Made by a program: the position numbers and the translations under genes. Shown here in pieces: positions 11,346 through 24,056 of a stretch of DNA of 64,000 nt. Each line of letters starts with the position of its first letter. Positions within the stretch are counted from its first letter, which is position 1. This DNA comes from Paramacrobiotus metropolitanus (Eukaryota > Tardigrada > Eutardigrada > Parachela > Macrobiotidae), in assembly GCF_019649055.1 (NCBI RefSeq), contig NW_026570221.1, positions 2,418,001 to 2,482,000 on the forward strand, written 5' to 3'. The notes beneath the pieces are model-generated. The model was not told the DNA's origin and searched no databases. It worked only from the letters and a program-made list of their open reading frames with translations.

Positions 11346-12659
11346 TGCAGTTTGGAGCTCTACAGCATTGATTCTTCTGTCAAAAAAATTACAGTAAGAA
11401 AAAATCACAAGTAACGATTTTATGTTTGAAAAATGCGTTATTTGGAAGCATACTGATGCGAAAACAATCGATCAGCCTTAACCGCGCAAATCAATGGGCA
11501 AAGCAAATAGAATATGAAATGGTGCGAGTAATAATTAGTTTTTTTGTGAAATTTTGACGGGTGATTATCATGTATATATAAACATACATGTAATACCGTA
11601 TAAATGAACATGTATCGTGTACATGTTATACTGTTACACGTGTCATGTACCTTGAAGAGTATACTGTTAAGTAGTATAGTGTCTGGTTGCAGCCATGTGA
11701 ATTCTGAATCGAATTAAATTATTACGACAATAGAAAAAGGAAGATGTACATTTTACACAGTTTAAGTACGTATAGAAGTATCGAAACAGCTCTGGAAAAC
11801 AAATCAAGCCGACAATATTAATTTTGTAATAAGATTTAACCAGTTCGATAAGGCACTTTTTCCCTTGGTGATACAATACAATTGTACGATGTCCGATAAC
11901 CGCCAAACCTGACTGTTTTTCGGTCGAACACAATCATTTAGTGGTGTCCACTTTGTCTGTAAGTGTATTTTGATGGTCATAGCCGGCTGCAAGATCGTGC
12001 ACTTGTGCAGCAAACAAGCTCAAAGGTCATAGCGCTTTTGCTAATCGCTAATCAACAGCGATCACGCTTCTGGACCGTAAGCCACAGTCACGCGTGTCTG
12101 AGCTATCTTTTTCTTGTCGAAAAAAGCAGCTGCAGATAGTAATCGTAAAGTACTACTGCGTTGATACTGTACAGGTGCTGTTTCTTGCACTTGTTCAGAT
12201 AATTTTGACAGACCCTCGCTGTGAGCGGTCCACATTAATTTTATTTGCCGCCAGATTCGGAATAATTAAGTAATAATTTAAGCGCTTAGTCAGTTCAATC
12301 ATCAGTGAATTCGTCGACGTTAGTAACCGCTTGTCCTGTACTCTATACATAAGGAAACCATATTTGAACTGGATACATTCAGTTCGCATTATGCTTTTCC
12401 GCGGTTTGTACCGTTTTTGCACTGAATTGTTTTAATGCGTTGTGGAACCGGAACCAGTCACTCCGATCGTGATTTTCGATGGTAAGGGCCTGTCCCACGC
12501 AAAAATGTTCGATGTCCATCAGTTTATTTTGCTTTATTTTTTCTTTTGTCGCCTCTTTTATTTATGTCCATTCTTTTCCTTTCTACCTTAATGCTCCACG
12601 CAAGTTTTACGCAACAAGTTTTACGTATTTAAAATATGGTATAAAATTAAATGTTGTCG
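11346..12659. other. non-coding, nothing recognised
   Basis: AT-rich spacer between the two diverged repeat copies. I see no gene structure. Confidence 0.35.
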
Positions 12660-12825
12660 AATATATCCTGCTTTTTGGAAGGAGAAAGCACTGCCTTCGT
12701 GCGCATTCCTGTGCATATTTCGGCGTTCCCAATACCGCAAGTTTACACTCGCTGAGTGTGTATTTCCGGGATGGGGTGCGAAAAAAAAGTGTTGATTGCG
12801 TATTGACACAACAACCATTACGATA
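12660..12825 (+). repeat. dispersed repeat, copy 2 of 2
   Basis: Diverged second copy of the 11.2-kb repeat in the same orientation. Open frames on both strands are incidental. Confidence 0.55.
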
Positions 12826-13578
12826 AAGAACTTTCACATGATTTCTTATGGTCAAGTTGCGTAAGCCGTTCCTCAACGTGCATATCATCCAGTAGCCAAC
12901 AACATAAAATGCACTATATGTTAAAGGTCAAACAATACAACATTCCCAGTGTTACTAAATAGAAATTGTAATTAATTTCCTCCTTGCACTGTCGTCACCA
13001 TGACGGTTATTAGGACCCGTTTTCTAACAGCAATGTTAAAGGCTATCGTTCACCTTATAACTTTTTTTCCGCACCACCCGAATTCTCTGCAGATTCGAGG
13101 CGGTCGTGAAGCGACCCATAATCCCTCATCCCTCATCCCTCTTCGTGAATGGTTCCCCTGAAGAAAGTGTACATCCAGGATATACTCTTTCTGGATGGAA
13201 ACCATCCAGATATATAATCGTAGCCGTTTTGAGCACGTAGCAGGCGGAGTTTTGGTAAGCAAGTAATTTATAAAGTAGTTTGTCTAGATTAGTTTATGCT
13301 TTAATAATCCAGTACTGTAATTTGTGAGCGTCGCTCAATTTCTGCTTGCATAATCATAGAATTTGTAAAACTACGTACATACGGTACAGCCATTCAGTAT
13401 TTCACCGTCGCAGCGTGCATATTCGGTGTTTTCGTGTTTTTTTTTCTAAGATAAGAAAGCCTGACCTTAAAATCTAGATAACGCACGGCAAGCACGTACT
13501 GAGGGATCAAATTGATGAGGGATCATTTCTGAGGAATTTGAATACCTTCTTTTCGAGGGATGCAAACTCACGGCAAAC
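12826..13578. other. non-coding, small hairpin and GAGGGAT/CCCTCAT repeats
   Basis: TCTGGATGG at 13190-13198 pairs perfectly with 13202-13210 across a 3-base loop. CCCTCAT is repeated in tandem near 13,120-13,140, and its complement GAGGGAT recurs near 13,500-13,590, so the two areas are inverted relative to each other. No gene is visible before the start of the next one. Confidence 0.4.
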
Positions 13579-14269
13579 ATGAGGGATACGAATTCCCGCC
13601 TCACGTTGCCGGGAGTTCTATCCCTAATTAAGAAGGGCAGGAGAATACAGTGTGTATTCGGGAAACATGACGTTACGAAGCGGGAGGAAGGAGAGGTGGC
13701 CAATATAATTGAATATGTCTACTACTTTCCACAGATTCTTTACGAGGAAAACAATCCCCGCATCCGTATAATGGACGTGGTGTCCGTAAGTTGTCGAAGT
13801 ATTTATTTATTTTCATAGGGTATTCATGCGATTGATATCTCTGCAGGATGTTCCTGAATTTACGAACCGCATAGCGTCGCCTAGGCTATCCTGGCGGAAC
13901 CAGGATTGCCACTTAGAGACTCCTGGCTTTTGGCCGGATGGGGAACCGTTGGCTGCGTACGTAACCATCTGCTGTAATTTCGGTGTCACTCTCACGCGTG
14001 AGACTGCACAATAATTGCTGCAGATGGTCCTAACGCCGCCTCAGATTTCCTTCTGCCGGAAACTGGAGCCCTCGTTCTTTGCGACGTATTTTTATAGCAG
14101 ATATACCGCCAAACCCATGGGACAGAGTGGCCCAGTGATTTGCCATTTGAATGGAAATGGGTGCGCGTTCCTTCCAGTGGGCACCAGTTGGTGGGAAATG
14201 GCAAAAGTGTTTACAATTTGTGACGAAATGATAAATCCTACATATTTCTTCACAATCAAGGAATTATAA
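13579..14269 (+). CDS. three-exon gene for an unrecognised protein of about 188 aa
   Basis: Exon 1 (13579-13785) ends at a consensus GTAAGT donor, exon 2 is 13847-13960, and exon 3 (14024-14269) ends in TAA. The introns are 61 and 63 nt and both end in CTGCAG. All three exons join in phase 0. The ATG at 13579 is the first in this frame, but the frame stays open upstream to about 13,518, so an earlier exon or start is possible. The product has no signal peptide and no repeat. It contains a Cys/Trp-bearing central part and an aromatic C-terminal half with GTSWWEMAKVF. I do not recognise the family. Short introns and perfect phasing argue for a real gene. Confidence 0.6.
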
Positions 14270-14431
14270 CTTAATACTTCAAAACTTTTGATACTAGTAT
14301 AAATATTTTACAAGTAAAGTTCTCTATATTATAACCAGTATACCGTATATCGTGCCAATTTATATAATATAATGAATCATTTGATTATTTTGCTTATTCG
14401 TGTGAGTAATACTAACTACTGTAAAACTATA

Positions 14432-14778
14432 GGTGAAGGCTCCTCATACCACTTTTTACCACCTTAGGCTCCTAATACCACCTTTCGTACCACCTTCGGC
14501 TCCTAGTACCACATTATGGACACCACTTTTGACTCCGCATACCACCATTTATTTAATACTTATTTTTTGCATATGCAAATGCCCCACCCCACGCGCGACG
14601 CAAGGACATACGCGAATAACCCACAATAAACACAATTTTTATATCATTTTATTAAAAATTATGGTGGTATGCGGAGTCAAAAGTGGTGTGCAAAAGGTGG
14701 TATTAGGAGCCTAAGGTGGTATGAAAGGTTGTACTAGGAGCCAAAAGTGTTATAAAGGTGGTATGCGGAGCCTTCACC
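14432..14778. mobile_element. MITE with about 120-bp terminal inverted repeats and 9-bp TSD
   Basis: The ends are GGTGAAGGCTCC and its complement, flanked by the perfect direct repeat AAAACTATA (14423-14431 and 14779-14787). Each terminal repeat is itself built from four imperfect units of GGCTCCTNATACCAC type. A 9-bp duplication fits the Mutator superfamily. There is no coding capacity. The perfect duplication implies a fairly recent insertion. Confidence 0.88.
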
Positions 14779-14787
14779 AAAACTATA

Positions 14788-15573
14788 TCAACTGTAATTT
14801 TCAAAGTTGGACCGGACGACGAAATAATGGTTACCCGCGGCGGTAACAAAACAAGTGCAATGCCTTACGTCAACATGCGCGGTAACTTACCGCACAAGTT
14901 GGTGTAAGGGATTGCAGTGAAAATTTTGTCCACCCATCAAAAAGCCCGAATCTTTTCCCAGTGTCACGGTGTCCTTGATTCAGCTGCCTTAATAACGCAC
15001 TTTAAATACTTGGGCTGCGGCTGCAAAACGTAAGTTGCTTAAAATAATTATGTACTAGCAGTTTGCGCAAGGCGCTTTAATTGGGTTGTTCACAGAGACG
15101 ACGAGTTTCAAGTTTTATTATAAAGGATTCGTATGTCAAATGCATGTTTTTGTTTCGAATGCTCATATTGTCGTACAATGGAAGTCAAAATTGTCTTACA
15201 TTGGGTCCGGGACCGAATAACCAATAAAAATAAATGGCCAGGACCAAATGACCAATAAATAGAAAACGCGCAAGAATACGAACACTTGTTCCTGGCGCAT
15301 TTCCCAACGAAAATCATCAAGCGATATCTCAAACGAAAGACAAAAAGTTTCAAGAATTTCAATACCAAACGGGTCATCCTTTATGAGATCTAAGAGAAAA
15401 TTGAGCCATTTTAGTTTGTCGTAGACAAAGCATACGTTTTCTGTGTGAAACTGAAACCAAACCTCGGATGAAAATCCTATGCTATGTCTACGAGAAACTT
15501 TAGGTGCCTCGATTATCTATTAGATCTTATGAAGAACAACTTGTTTGGTATCAAAATTCTTGAAATTTTTTCC
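14788..15573. other. non-coding, nothing recognised
   Basis: No splice-linked or family-recognisable ORF. The block is AT-rich, with the terminal part leading into the element remnant that follows. Confidence 0.35.
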
Positions 15574-15689
15574 TCATTCGTTTGAGACATCGGTCGATGG
15601 TTTTCTTTGGGAAATGCGCAAGGTGCAAGTGTAAATGTCAGCAGGCCGATGGCCAGTCAAAAATGTGGCTGTTTGAGTACAAAGAAGTT

Positions 15690-15870
15690 CTAGGTTGCGC
15701 GCGTTTGTGATTACATAATACACTTCGTCCAATCTCTTACCGATACAAAACGTTTCCTGAACACAAGCAGCGTTACCTCGCATTAAAGCAACACTGATTC
15801 TCTGCTTCAGAAACTGAGTGGACCGTTTCTCCTGTGTCCTCTCAAAAAGCATCTTGCCCAGTGTAGACAT
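15690..15870 (-). pseudogene. 3' remnant of an R2-like retrotransposon
   Basis: The translated fragment aligns with the last 50 residues of the intact R2-like ORF at 56.5-59.3 kb: the block around FLKQRISVALMRGNAA corresponds to FLKQNISLAIQRGNAA there, preceded by LGKML...RTQEKRS against IGKRI...QTGEIRS. Upstream coding sequence is missing, as expected for a 5'-truncated copy, and the residues beyond the shared block differ, so it represents another subfamily or an old copy. Confidence 0.75.
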
Positions 15871-17363
15871 TATGTACTACCTCTGTATCTACAGTAACAC
15901 TCATTTCGTTATTTTTGAACTATAGATGTAGTTTCGTCCGCACTTAGTTGTAGATTCAACTGCGAAATGGCAAAAATTGTTTGTTTCATCTAGCAAGATC
16001 CGTATGTACTCTCTGACTTCTGAGTGTGCCGTGAAAAAAGCATAAAAAGTTTGAATGCAAGGCTTTAATTTTGTGGTGAATAAATGTAGTACATAGTACG
16101 CAGCATATCGTGGTAAATATCCGAAATAGTTCTTACAATCACAGTTTTTGTGTGCAGTACAGTTATCTTTTCATAGGTCTTTTAGGATTAAAGAGTACGA
16201 GCGGCTCCTCTTCGCCATCCTGTTGGAATGGTACGACTACGAGACGTGAGAGAGCACCTGCACCTGGTTTCTGAGCGTAATGATCAAAATTCAAAGCTGT
16301 CTTCGTCTCAAAAGACTACTGAAAAAACGGCATTTACGTCGTTCCTCTTCCTAGGGACAGCAATGTAATGCTGGCTTACCGTTAACTCGGGCGTGTTGAT
16401 TACGTGTCGCTCATTGAGTTTGCTTTTTATTCGATTTTAATACTGCTTGTTATTCAGTCGTCAATGTCACGATAGAAACTGTTTTGTTATATATAACAAC
16501 ACTGTACGAATCAGACTGTCAATCCGCCGCTGATTAAAGTGCACAAAATTTTCCATCCGCTCTCACGTCGTACACTGGGACAGTTTTCTGCTTCCTCTTC
16601 ATTTCCGTTGCTTGTTTTTTTGGAGGATTGTAAATGCTGGTTGGGGCGCATAGATATGGCCTTTCTTCTACAAAGTACGGACTTCTTAGAAAAGAAACGA
16701 AAAGCAGTTACGGGAACCGGAAACTGGGTTTAGTGAGGCTATGTAAAACTTTGAAGTGGCAACCGAGTTAATTTTGCAAAATTCTTACGGGAAGTTAAGC
16801 CAGTATGTACTCGTAGTTATTCTGGGAAACAAGACAACACTTCCCCTAAGTTTGCATTTCATACTGAATTGCCCACACATTACACAACTAGCGGCAGGTG
16901 GCCGGGTAGCGTGGACAAAACTCAGCACGCTCGAGCGTACTGACCTGCTGGGCCATCCAGGAAGAAGGGGAAGTGCTTACCCCAAACCAACGAAAGCAAT
17001 ACAATAATTCTTTCACCAGGGTTCATTGGAGATAGCTTTGAAACAATCCGTGACCTCTGCATTATTCCAACGCACTTCACCAGCTCATGTTTGACAAACA
17101 ACGCATAACTTTTGATGCATTATATCGGCGAGAAATTACACTTTGATTGTCCAAAGTATACCTCGTTTGGGCGGCAAATATTGCCCAGGCGAATATATAT
17201 TCGTTTGCGCAGCATTTGCCTCCAAACTCCGAAAGTGAACACTGGTGTTTATTAAAATTTAAACTTGTAGAAGCTCACTGAAAATGAGTAATTCGCCAGA
17301 CGCACGTGGATCCCCTTTAAAAACACATCCTTGGACTGCTTAGCAGCTGCAATCACACGTTTA
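15871..17363. other. mostly non-coding; weak SINE-like segment
   Basis: No gene is recognised. Around 16,905-16,990 a short GC-richer segment loosely resembles the head of a tRNA-derived SINE (GGCCGGGTAGCGTGG), but a proper B box is missing, so it is not called as an RNA gene. Confidence 0.3.
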
Positions 17364-17542
17364 CAGCGCATGGGAATTGTTAATCGTGGTAATTATCTGT
17401 AGAGAGGGCGTTTCTTATGGTGGGTTGTAACAACCATTAGACAGATCAGAGTATCCTGGCAGCTGGTTAAGGCCAAAATTGCATTCGGTTACATCCGGTT
17501 TCCGGTATCCAGCGCGTGGGAATTGTTAATCATGGTAATTAT
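17364..17542 (+). repeat. 33-bp direct repeat pair
   Basis: The segments 17364-17396 and 17510-17542 (core TGGGAATTGTTAAT) differ at two positions and lie 146 bp apart. They suggest a local duplication; no function is evident. Confidence 0.7.
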
Positions 17543-19298
17543 TTCTGGGAAGGACAGTTTGTGACGATGGGATATCAGAACCAGCAGACTGACTGGAGTT
17601 TCCTGCCAGATGGGCCAATGATATCTGCACGCCAATACAGATGGAAACAGCTGTGAAAAGTTGCCTGATCGCAGAGCCCGTTTATGTATCATCCGGCTGA
17701 CCGGCTCCAGCATTTGTGAGGATGTGCACTGTAAAAGTGGGGCATTTCGGCTGCTGAAACAAGTATGGACGACATAAATGTCAGTAGATCACTACGTTGC
17801 ATACAAACATATATGGAAATACGATAATCACAAGATGTGGCATTATTGTAAGATGGCCATTTCATAAAAAGTGGCAATCGATATGAAAACATTCTTTGAA
17901 GTATTCATAAAATTATGAACTATTTTTTTAAAAACTGTAGCATTCATAACTAGATGTGATATTGCCTACGGCTGGCGACTGGCATTCGTTTGTGTACGAC
18001 TAGGTAGGCTCGATAGGCCTTGCGTCATTAATCAGTTAATGTTTAACCAAGTGCGATTTTCACGCTAATATTTCAAAAGAAATATTAGAAAGGACCGTTG
18101 GAGTTTCTCTTGAGAGTCATAGGATACTGCGAACGCACGACTGAATTACACCAGCATGCGCTAAGCACCAAAACCGATCAAGAAACCAAAAAGTAATGTT
18201 TATTCATTATCATTCAGGTGGCTAAGTACTAAGTGGCTCGGGAACACTTCTTTTTGCACGAAATCTTTATGGCGATTAGGAAATTTTCGAATTATTTTCT
18301 TAAACGGTAATACGAAGTACTTTTAATCGACGAGCGGTTAATCAGTAACAGCAGGTCGCTAGCAGTTAGGTTATCTGAGAAACAAGTTGGTGACACTGCA
18401 CCGGCACGCGTTTTTGGGTTCCTTTCACCGAATTTTCTATTTATTCCGTGAAAAATTCTCACATCCAACGATTTTCTTAGGTATGCATCAGTATTGTTGA
18501 AACTTTTAAAAAACCGATTAAAACCCAACCAGTTAAAACTTCTTGAAACATTTCCTAACCGCTTAGCAGATGTTAAGCAGCGCAATAGCGGGTATTTGCT
18601 TTGCGCGAGTGAACTGGACAATTAGCCGTTGCTGCGGGCCACAGCAAAGAATGGTTTGTTGCGGACACGCGAGCGCATTCTGCGCAGCAATGTCCGCAAA
18701 TTCAATTGGCTTGCCAGGTCGAGTACGCTTATTATCTGGTGGACAACACATCCAAATTTGGCGCAAGTAAGCACGGTTTTTTGCCGTATTTATTGGTGAC
18801 TATGCGATGTACGAAAAGTGCAGAGAAAACAGTTTACCCACCGATTGCTTCGTGTGATTATACAGAGTATACAGTCGGTAATAATAAAATTTGTTGTACT
18901 GACAATCGTTCGTGACTTCCTGTTGCTGCTAAATTATTTTCGCAAGCAAACCACGCTGAAGTGGGTATAATGTCGTTTTACCTCAACTGGTGTTTTCTGT
19001 AAATAATCACATGGTGTGTTAAGGCTGACAGTGATGGTTATGCTTCCATGTGTTTTATTCTCCACTTGCTCCGTCCAACTAAACTTTGTTGCAGATATCT
19101 TGTTAATGGTGATTAGTATATTCTGCTTGCCCAGAAAAAACGTTTTCGTTTACCATTCACATTCGGAAGCGTATTTCAGCATTCGCATACTGAAAGCGAT
19201 CCGCTCTTGCCGCTTGTCATGCAGTGCACATCGCTTACAGGATGGGGATGCTGAAGCAAAATGGGTTTCCCTTGGATCTTTTAGACAAGGGATCATTT
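17543..19298. other. non-coding, nothing recognised
   Basis: Several ORFs of 60-110 codons occur on both strands but overlap one another, have no splice context and no recognisable motif. Confidence 0.35.
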
Positions 19299-19855
19299 AG
19301 GACTTATCTGTTGATGCGCTGCTGCGCAGAAGATTGCTTATGTATATTTTGATTGTTCTGGTTCGTTGCGAGTTCAGTATGTTGCTACAAGGGAATTCAC
19401 ACATCGGTAACAAGAGGAGCTGGTAAACTAAGAAAATCAATATTTTTTCTTATTATGCGGTAATTATTTGTAGACGAGTGTACAAACAGCCGATATTTTA
19501 CGGACTGGACACTGTTGTGTTCACTGCACAGATAGAGATCTAGAGTACACCACAATTTGTAAAGAATTCGCAACAGTTAAGCAGAAACCTTCTGAGGCTG
19601 ATGATCGCCAGTAAACAAAACAGGCAATCCCTTCTGATAATTCTCCATCGCACTGACCTTTAATCGAGGAAACGGGCTGACTGTCGTTCGACGGATGCAG
19701 TCGTCACTGGCCACGCACACAGTCTTAGAGATAGGATGTTAATTTTCTGATGCATCTTTTCTCTACAGCTGGTTACGTGGAATTCAGATGATTTGTAGAT
19801 TTCAGAAAGAAGAAAAAAAAAACTAACGTCAGGGGTAGCACTAGATCTGTTAAGT
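19299..19855 (-). repeat. dispersed repeat, probably 5'-truncated R2-like 3' end
   Basis: About 540 bp align in the same orientation with 55,867-56,416 (shared blocks include GCGCAGAAGATTGCTT, GATGATCGCCAGTAAAC and GATAGGATGTTAATTTTC). The second copy lies directly downstream of the intact R2-like ORF on the minus strand, so both are best read as that element's 3' untranslated region, this one truncated at its 5' side. That reading is inference; the similarity itself is seen directly. Confidence 0.7.
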
Positions 19856-19873
19856 TACCGAAAAAATGTATTA

Positions 19874-22800
19874 CTAATAAGCTACTGTCCAAGTATCCAC
19901 AATGCGAGCCTTTGCGGTTATATTCAGAAACTTGTTGAGGCCATCGAATGTTGGATAGCGCCACAAACGCCAGTACGATCCGCTCTTCGTCTTGGGAGTC
20001 GATAGTGCGAAGTAGAATCTCGAAGTATCGCCTCTGCCAAAAGAAGGCCATATCGTTAAAAACAATTTCATGCAGAGTGGATTTTATTAGCATAGCATCG
20101 TTAGGAAAGAATAGCATCGTTCAAGTCCTTCATTGCGCACAACGTCACCGCTTGATCTGCACTCACCCATTAACAGTCTTCCAGCCATCTCTCCACTCAG
20201 TCAGCGTTAGCGTCAGTGTCATGTCATCCATTGTCACGGGATTTGCTGCGGCAAATGCTTGCTGTACAGCTTCCAGTATTTGATCAGGACTCTGCCGAAA
20301 ATCAGTGCGAACGTAAACTAATATACGGTAGTTCATTTTCACTTTTGTGACATTTTCACTTTTGTGGGTGTGGCTTATAGGCAGCCTTGAAAAATGCTTC
20401 ATCTAGTGTATTCATACGTTCACGTTCATTCAGATTGTAGTTACTCTCACTCTCTTACCAACGTTTCTACTTTCCAACCGTTGACCAACGAGTGAGTGCG
20501 CGATCGCAGCGGCTTAACTGGTTCAACATATAAAGTAAAAGCGCTTTTCAAGGGACATAACGTGTCTTCATCAAAGTACAAATCCTTTTCCGTGTCACAC
20601 TTTTGCAAAGTCACTGATTTTATTGTTTCCTTTAAGAGACTGGGAAGGGGAGAATTTGTCAGAGTGTACACGAATTTTGCGGTTGGCAGCTGGAGGCCAT
20701 TCAGTTTGCGATAAATGTTGTTAGCGTACGGCAGTCTGGCATCCAGGTTGATGTAAAAACCATGTTTGTGGAGTGTCACAAAAAAGTTAATTACCCAACC
20801 GTCAGGATCAAAGTTCCACAAGTGCACCGTCACCCAATGGCGATCATAGTCGAAACCTGTTCAAATATCGTGGTAAAACTTGAAAATTTTCGTCAGAACA
20901 AAAGTCTACCTGTGTCATTTTTCCAAGTTTTCTGAAATTCTTCATTCAGGCGTGCAGCCATTGCCGTTTCCAGCATTGGCAAAAGCTGGATAGCCATCGA
21001 ATGGTCAAGATGCATGCGGAATGAATGAAGAGGATTCAGTGGCGCTGTTTCTATAAAGCGGGCATTTGAAGGGAAAACCTCGCCATCACCAGCGCTGTCT
21101 AAACGTGCGTAGTAGCGGTCGGTATCATTTGCCAGCGGTGTCAGGTTAATGCTCTTGTACACGAGGGCTTTTTGTTTCACGAACAACTTGAATTGAAGCG
21201 GCATGACCTTTATCCTGTAATCCCAGCCGCAAAATATTTCGCTACTGTACAAATAAGTTTCCTGGTATTCTTACTCAAAAAATGAGCCGTTTTCTCGCAT
21301 GGGCGCTATCCAAGTGGCGAACGGACTGAAATGGATTTGCACATCACCCATATCGGCATCGCCGCAACCCTCCTCCATTCGCGCCTGTCGCACTTGTCCC
21401 AGTAAGTCCTGTGGTAACAGGTCAGTGTCAAACTTCCCGGAAGAGGAGTTAATTCCAAGATACAGCTGCCCTCTCCCGGCATTGAAGCTGCCCGAAAAGA
21501 CTGGTCCCAAGTATACAGTCAGTCCTTTACTCCGCAAACGCTGACAGAATTCTTCACGAGCAGGTAGAGGGATTCTCGGTAGTTCATGGTAAGTCGTATT
21601 GCGGGCAAATATCCACGGATATGCTGATGGAAGTTTTGTGAAATTTGTGGGAATAGCGGCAGGGGAGACAGGTAGCGTGTACACAATCCGCATAACTGGT
21701 GACCTGTGCAATGTCAGCAGTAAACACAATTCTGATTGTTCTGCAAATCGTGCGAAGGTGAGAGAAAATACCCGTTAGCCGAAAAGAACGGACGATCATC
21801 GTCTATCTGCACGATTTCGACGTGGGTGGCTGTCCAGTTGCCTTTTTCTATCGTGCACAGCCTCATTTTAATTGAATTAAGTAATTTATGTCGTTATAAT
21901 TTCTGCATTGGTTCTTTTTTGTACTTCTTCCCGGTGTACAATTTACTGGCTTCGCTTTATGATCTGCAATACGCCTCATAAAATTGTATTGTACTTATTA
22001 TCAGAACTGATAGAAGCACTACGTATTAAAATTGAACAAATGCATAACTAAATATTGTAATAAACCTTTTATACCGTTCCTGTGCAAGAATAATTATAAA
22101 AAGATGTCCGCGTAATACCAGACGCAAATACATACTTTTGTTAATGCGCATTGCGCAGTACACTGGTTGTGCTAATAATCCCCCTTTCGAGATCTTACCG
22201 AAACTTGGTAACCACGCAAACGTCAACGCATCTTGTATTTCGGTTACCGTGGCATTGCTTAACTCCAACGTCACCAAATGAGAACCGACGAGAGGTCCCA
22301 GTTCAAGATAGCTGGCGAAAACCAACACGTTCCATTCCGTTCGTACGTTAAAAGCTAATGCATTCGCGCCCCGTAGAAAAAAGAGTTTTTCATAATGCTC
22401 CGTTAGCTTTTTATAGAAAGTGGACATGTTACGAGGTATTTCATCGCCTTCGTGTCCCTGGGTAATATTCACCATCTGCTCAATAGGCACATTGGGGCAA
22501 ACACTCAGCGTAGCCGCCTGCGTCTCTTCCGGCTCTAAATAGAATAAAACTACAAAATTCTATGGCTAACCAGGAAACTGGATACACAACACACACACAC
22601 ATACTGTACACGGACGTACAGAGTATAATTTAAGTAAGGATTTAAGTTTAGCCGATGCTGCGTGCACGGGAAAACACGGGCGTGGGCTGCTTTAACGGGC
22701 AAATTCTTTTCGTTAAAATCGCTTGAAATAAAAAGAAACATTTTTACAGCCGATTTTCAGGTCGGAAGATAAAGGCGGAAGCGCAGCGTTTATGAGGTCA

Positions 22801-23494
22801 TTTAATGGTGTTAGATAAGGGGAAAATGGGTGGGTGCGATCAGGGAACGGTGTCAAATTCAAAAGTGCGTTAATTAAAGTGGCTCTGCACTATCGCAATG
22901 GCCACTGCATTTGTTTAAAGTCTTGCACAGGGAAAGACAACATTCCAAGCGGAAATAATGTGAGGTAATCTGAAGGTCGCTTTCTTGGTCATAAACATCA
23001 CGCCATTACCTTTTCCCTTGTTAACAAAAGCCGGAAAACAAAATTTTTTGTAGCTGTACCTCGATTGTGGCATACCACAAAATAGGCCACAGCATCTGCT
23101 GGAAAATCAATATTCACTGTTGCATAGAATGTGAAAAGAAGTTTATGAGTACGAAATTATAACTTACAAAGTAAAATTCAAAAATATGCTGTCCTAAATG
23201 TAAAAATCCGTGTACGCAGCGAAAGCCCGTGGCGATTTCCCGTGCACGGAGCCAGCACCCATGCGGACACATAAAGGTCACCCGTGCACGCAGCCATAGT
23301 GTTTAAGTTATGCACCTACGCTGATCTTGCCCGAAAATCAACGTGTCGTTCGTCCAAGCTTTTGAAGCCTCATTGATGGCCTTGATATGACTTTCCGATC
23401 GGCTGGGTACAAATAAAAGAATCGAAAGCAAACAAAATAACGCGACAAGGGAAGCGGAGCGAAACTGCGCTAGCTGTTCGGAAATATCATCCAT
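19874..23494 (-). CDS. eight-exon gene for a glycoprotein of about 725 aa, family unknown
   Basis: Proposed exons, in transcript order: 23320-23494, 22136-22534, 21772-21847, 21275-21703, 20910-21214, 20459-20856, 20167-20402, 19874-20033. Every junction has GT and AG ends and the phases match throughout, giving 726 codons including the stop. Intron lengths are 785, 288, 68, 60, 53, 56 and 133 nt. The 60-nt intron has an alternative in-frame acceptor 30 nt earlier. The first exon encodes a short cytosolic segment followed by a hydrophobic stretch (VALFCLLSILLFV), so the product is type II membrane-anchored or secreted. About ten N-glycosylation sequons (NDT, NIT, NMS, NAT, NWT, NFT and others) support an extracellular location. 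I recognise no catalytic or adhesion domain. The boundary between exons 2 and 3 is the least certain. Confidence 0.7.
22535..23319 (-). other. first intron of the glycoprotein gene
   Basis: A 785-nt intron, far longer than the others in this gene. It contains a short AC repeat near 22,580 and otherwise nothing recognisable. Long first introns often hold regulatory sites, but none can be named here. Confidence 0.5.
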
Positions 23495-23640
23495 GTTTCA
23501 AGAATAACAGTCCAACCGCATTCGTCACTTCGAGCACGATTATTTAATACTTTAATATGCTGGCAAGTGGTAATCTTTCATCCGCTTGCAGAGCCTTTAA
23601 ATATGTTATACATAACATTTCTACAAAAAAATGTCAATTA

Positions 23641-24056
23641 TGTCACGATGACTCACATACATGAGGCCACCACGTGCCCGTCAAGGTCGAACGCCAAGGA
23701 CAATGCAGTCATAACTGCGTCATAATTACTCATTCTTGCATCATAATGACATCATAGGGATGATTCACGATCACACCCCAACCGGCTTCGATCCATATAT
23801 AAAGAGCCCACCAAAGACATTCAATTCAGTCCAGTATCAGTCGAGTATCGTTCTGTCTAGTGATCACTTCTAATAGTATACTGTAGTGGGTAATGGTCAA
23901 AGATTATTAAAAGGTCGTGTACACCTGGTTGTTTGGTTCATTTGTAATCTACATAGGTACTGGTCATCGTTGACCTTTACACAGGACTCATATACACACA
24001 ACACACAGAATAGGTCACACACAGGTAAAAGAACTCGTCACACCATTGTTGTGACA
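23641..24056 (+). repeat. 5' LTR of the gag-only element
   Basis: 416 bp, TGTCAC to GTGACA. It holds a TATATAAAG box (23796-23804) that fits a promoter. The palindromic TGTCAC/GTGACA ends are longer than the usual TG/CA. Confidence 0.92.

Noticed and set aside
16905-16990. tRNA gene or SINE
   Set aside because: Only a loose A-box-like start is seen; there is no B box, no cloverleaf and no tail.
21215-21274. An ultrashort 30-nt intron in the glycoprotein gene
   Set aside because: A 60-nt intron from the same donor to a later acceptor also keeps the frame and fits the 53-68-nt sizes of its neighbours.
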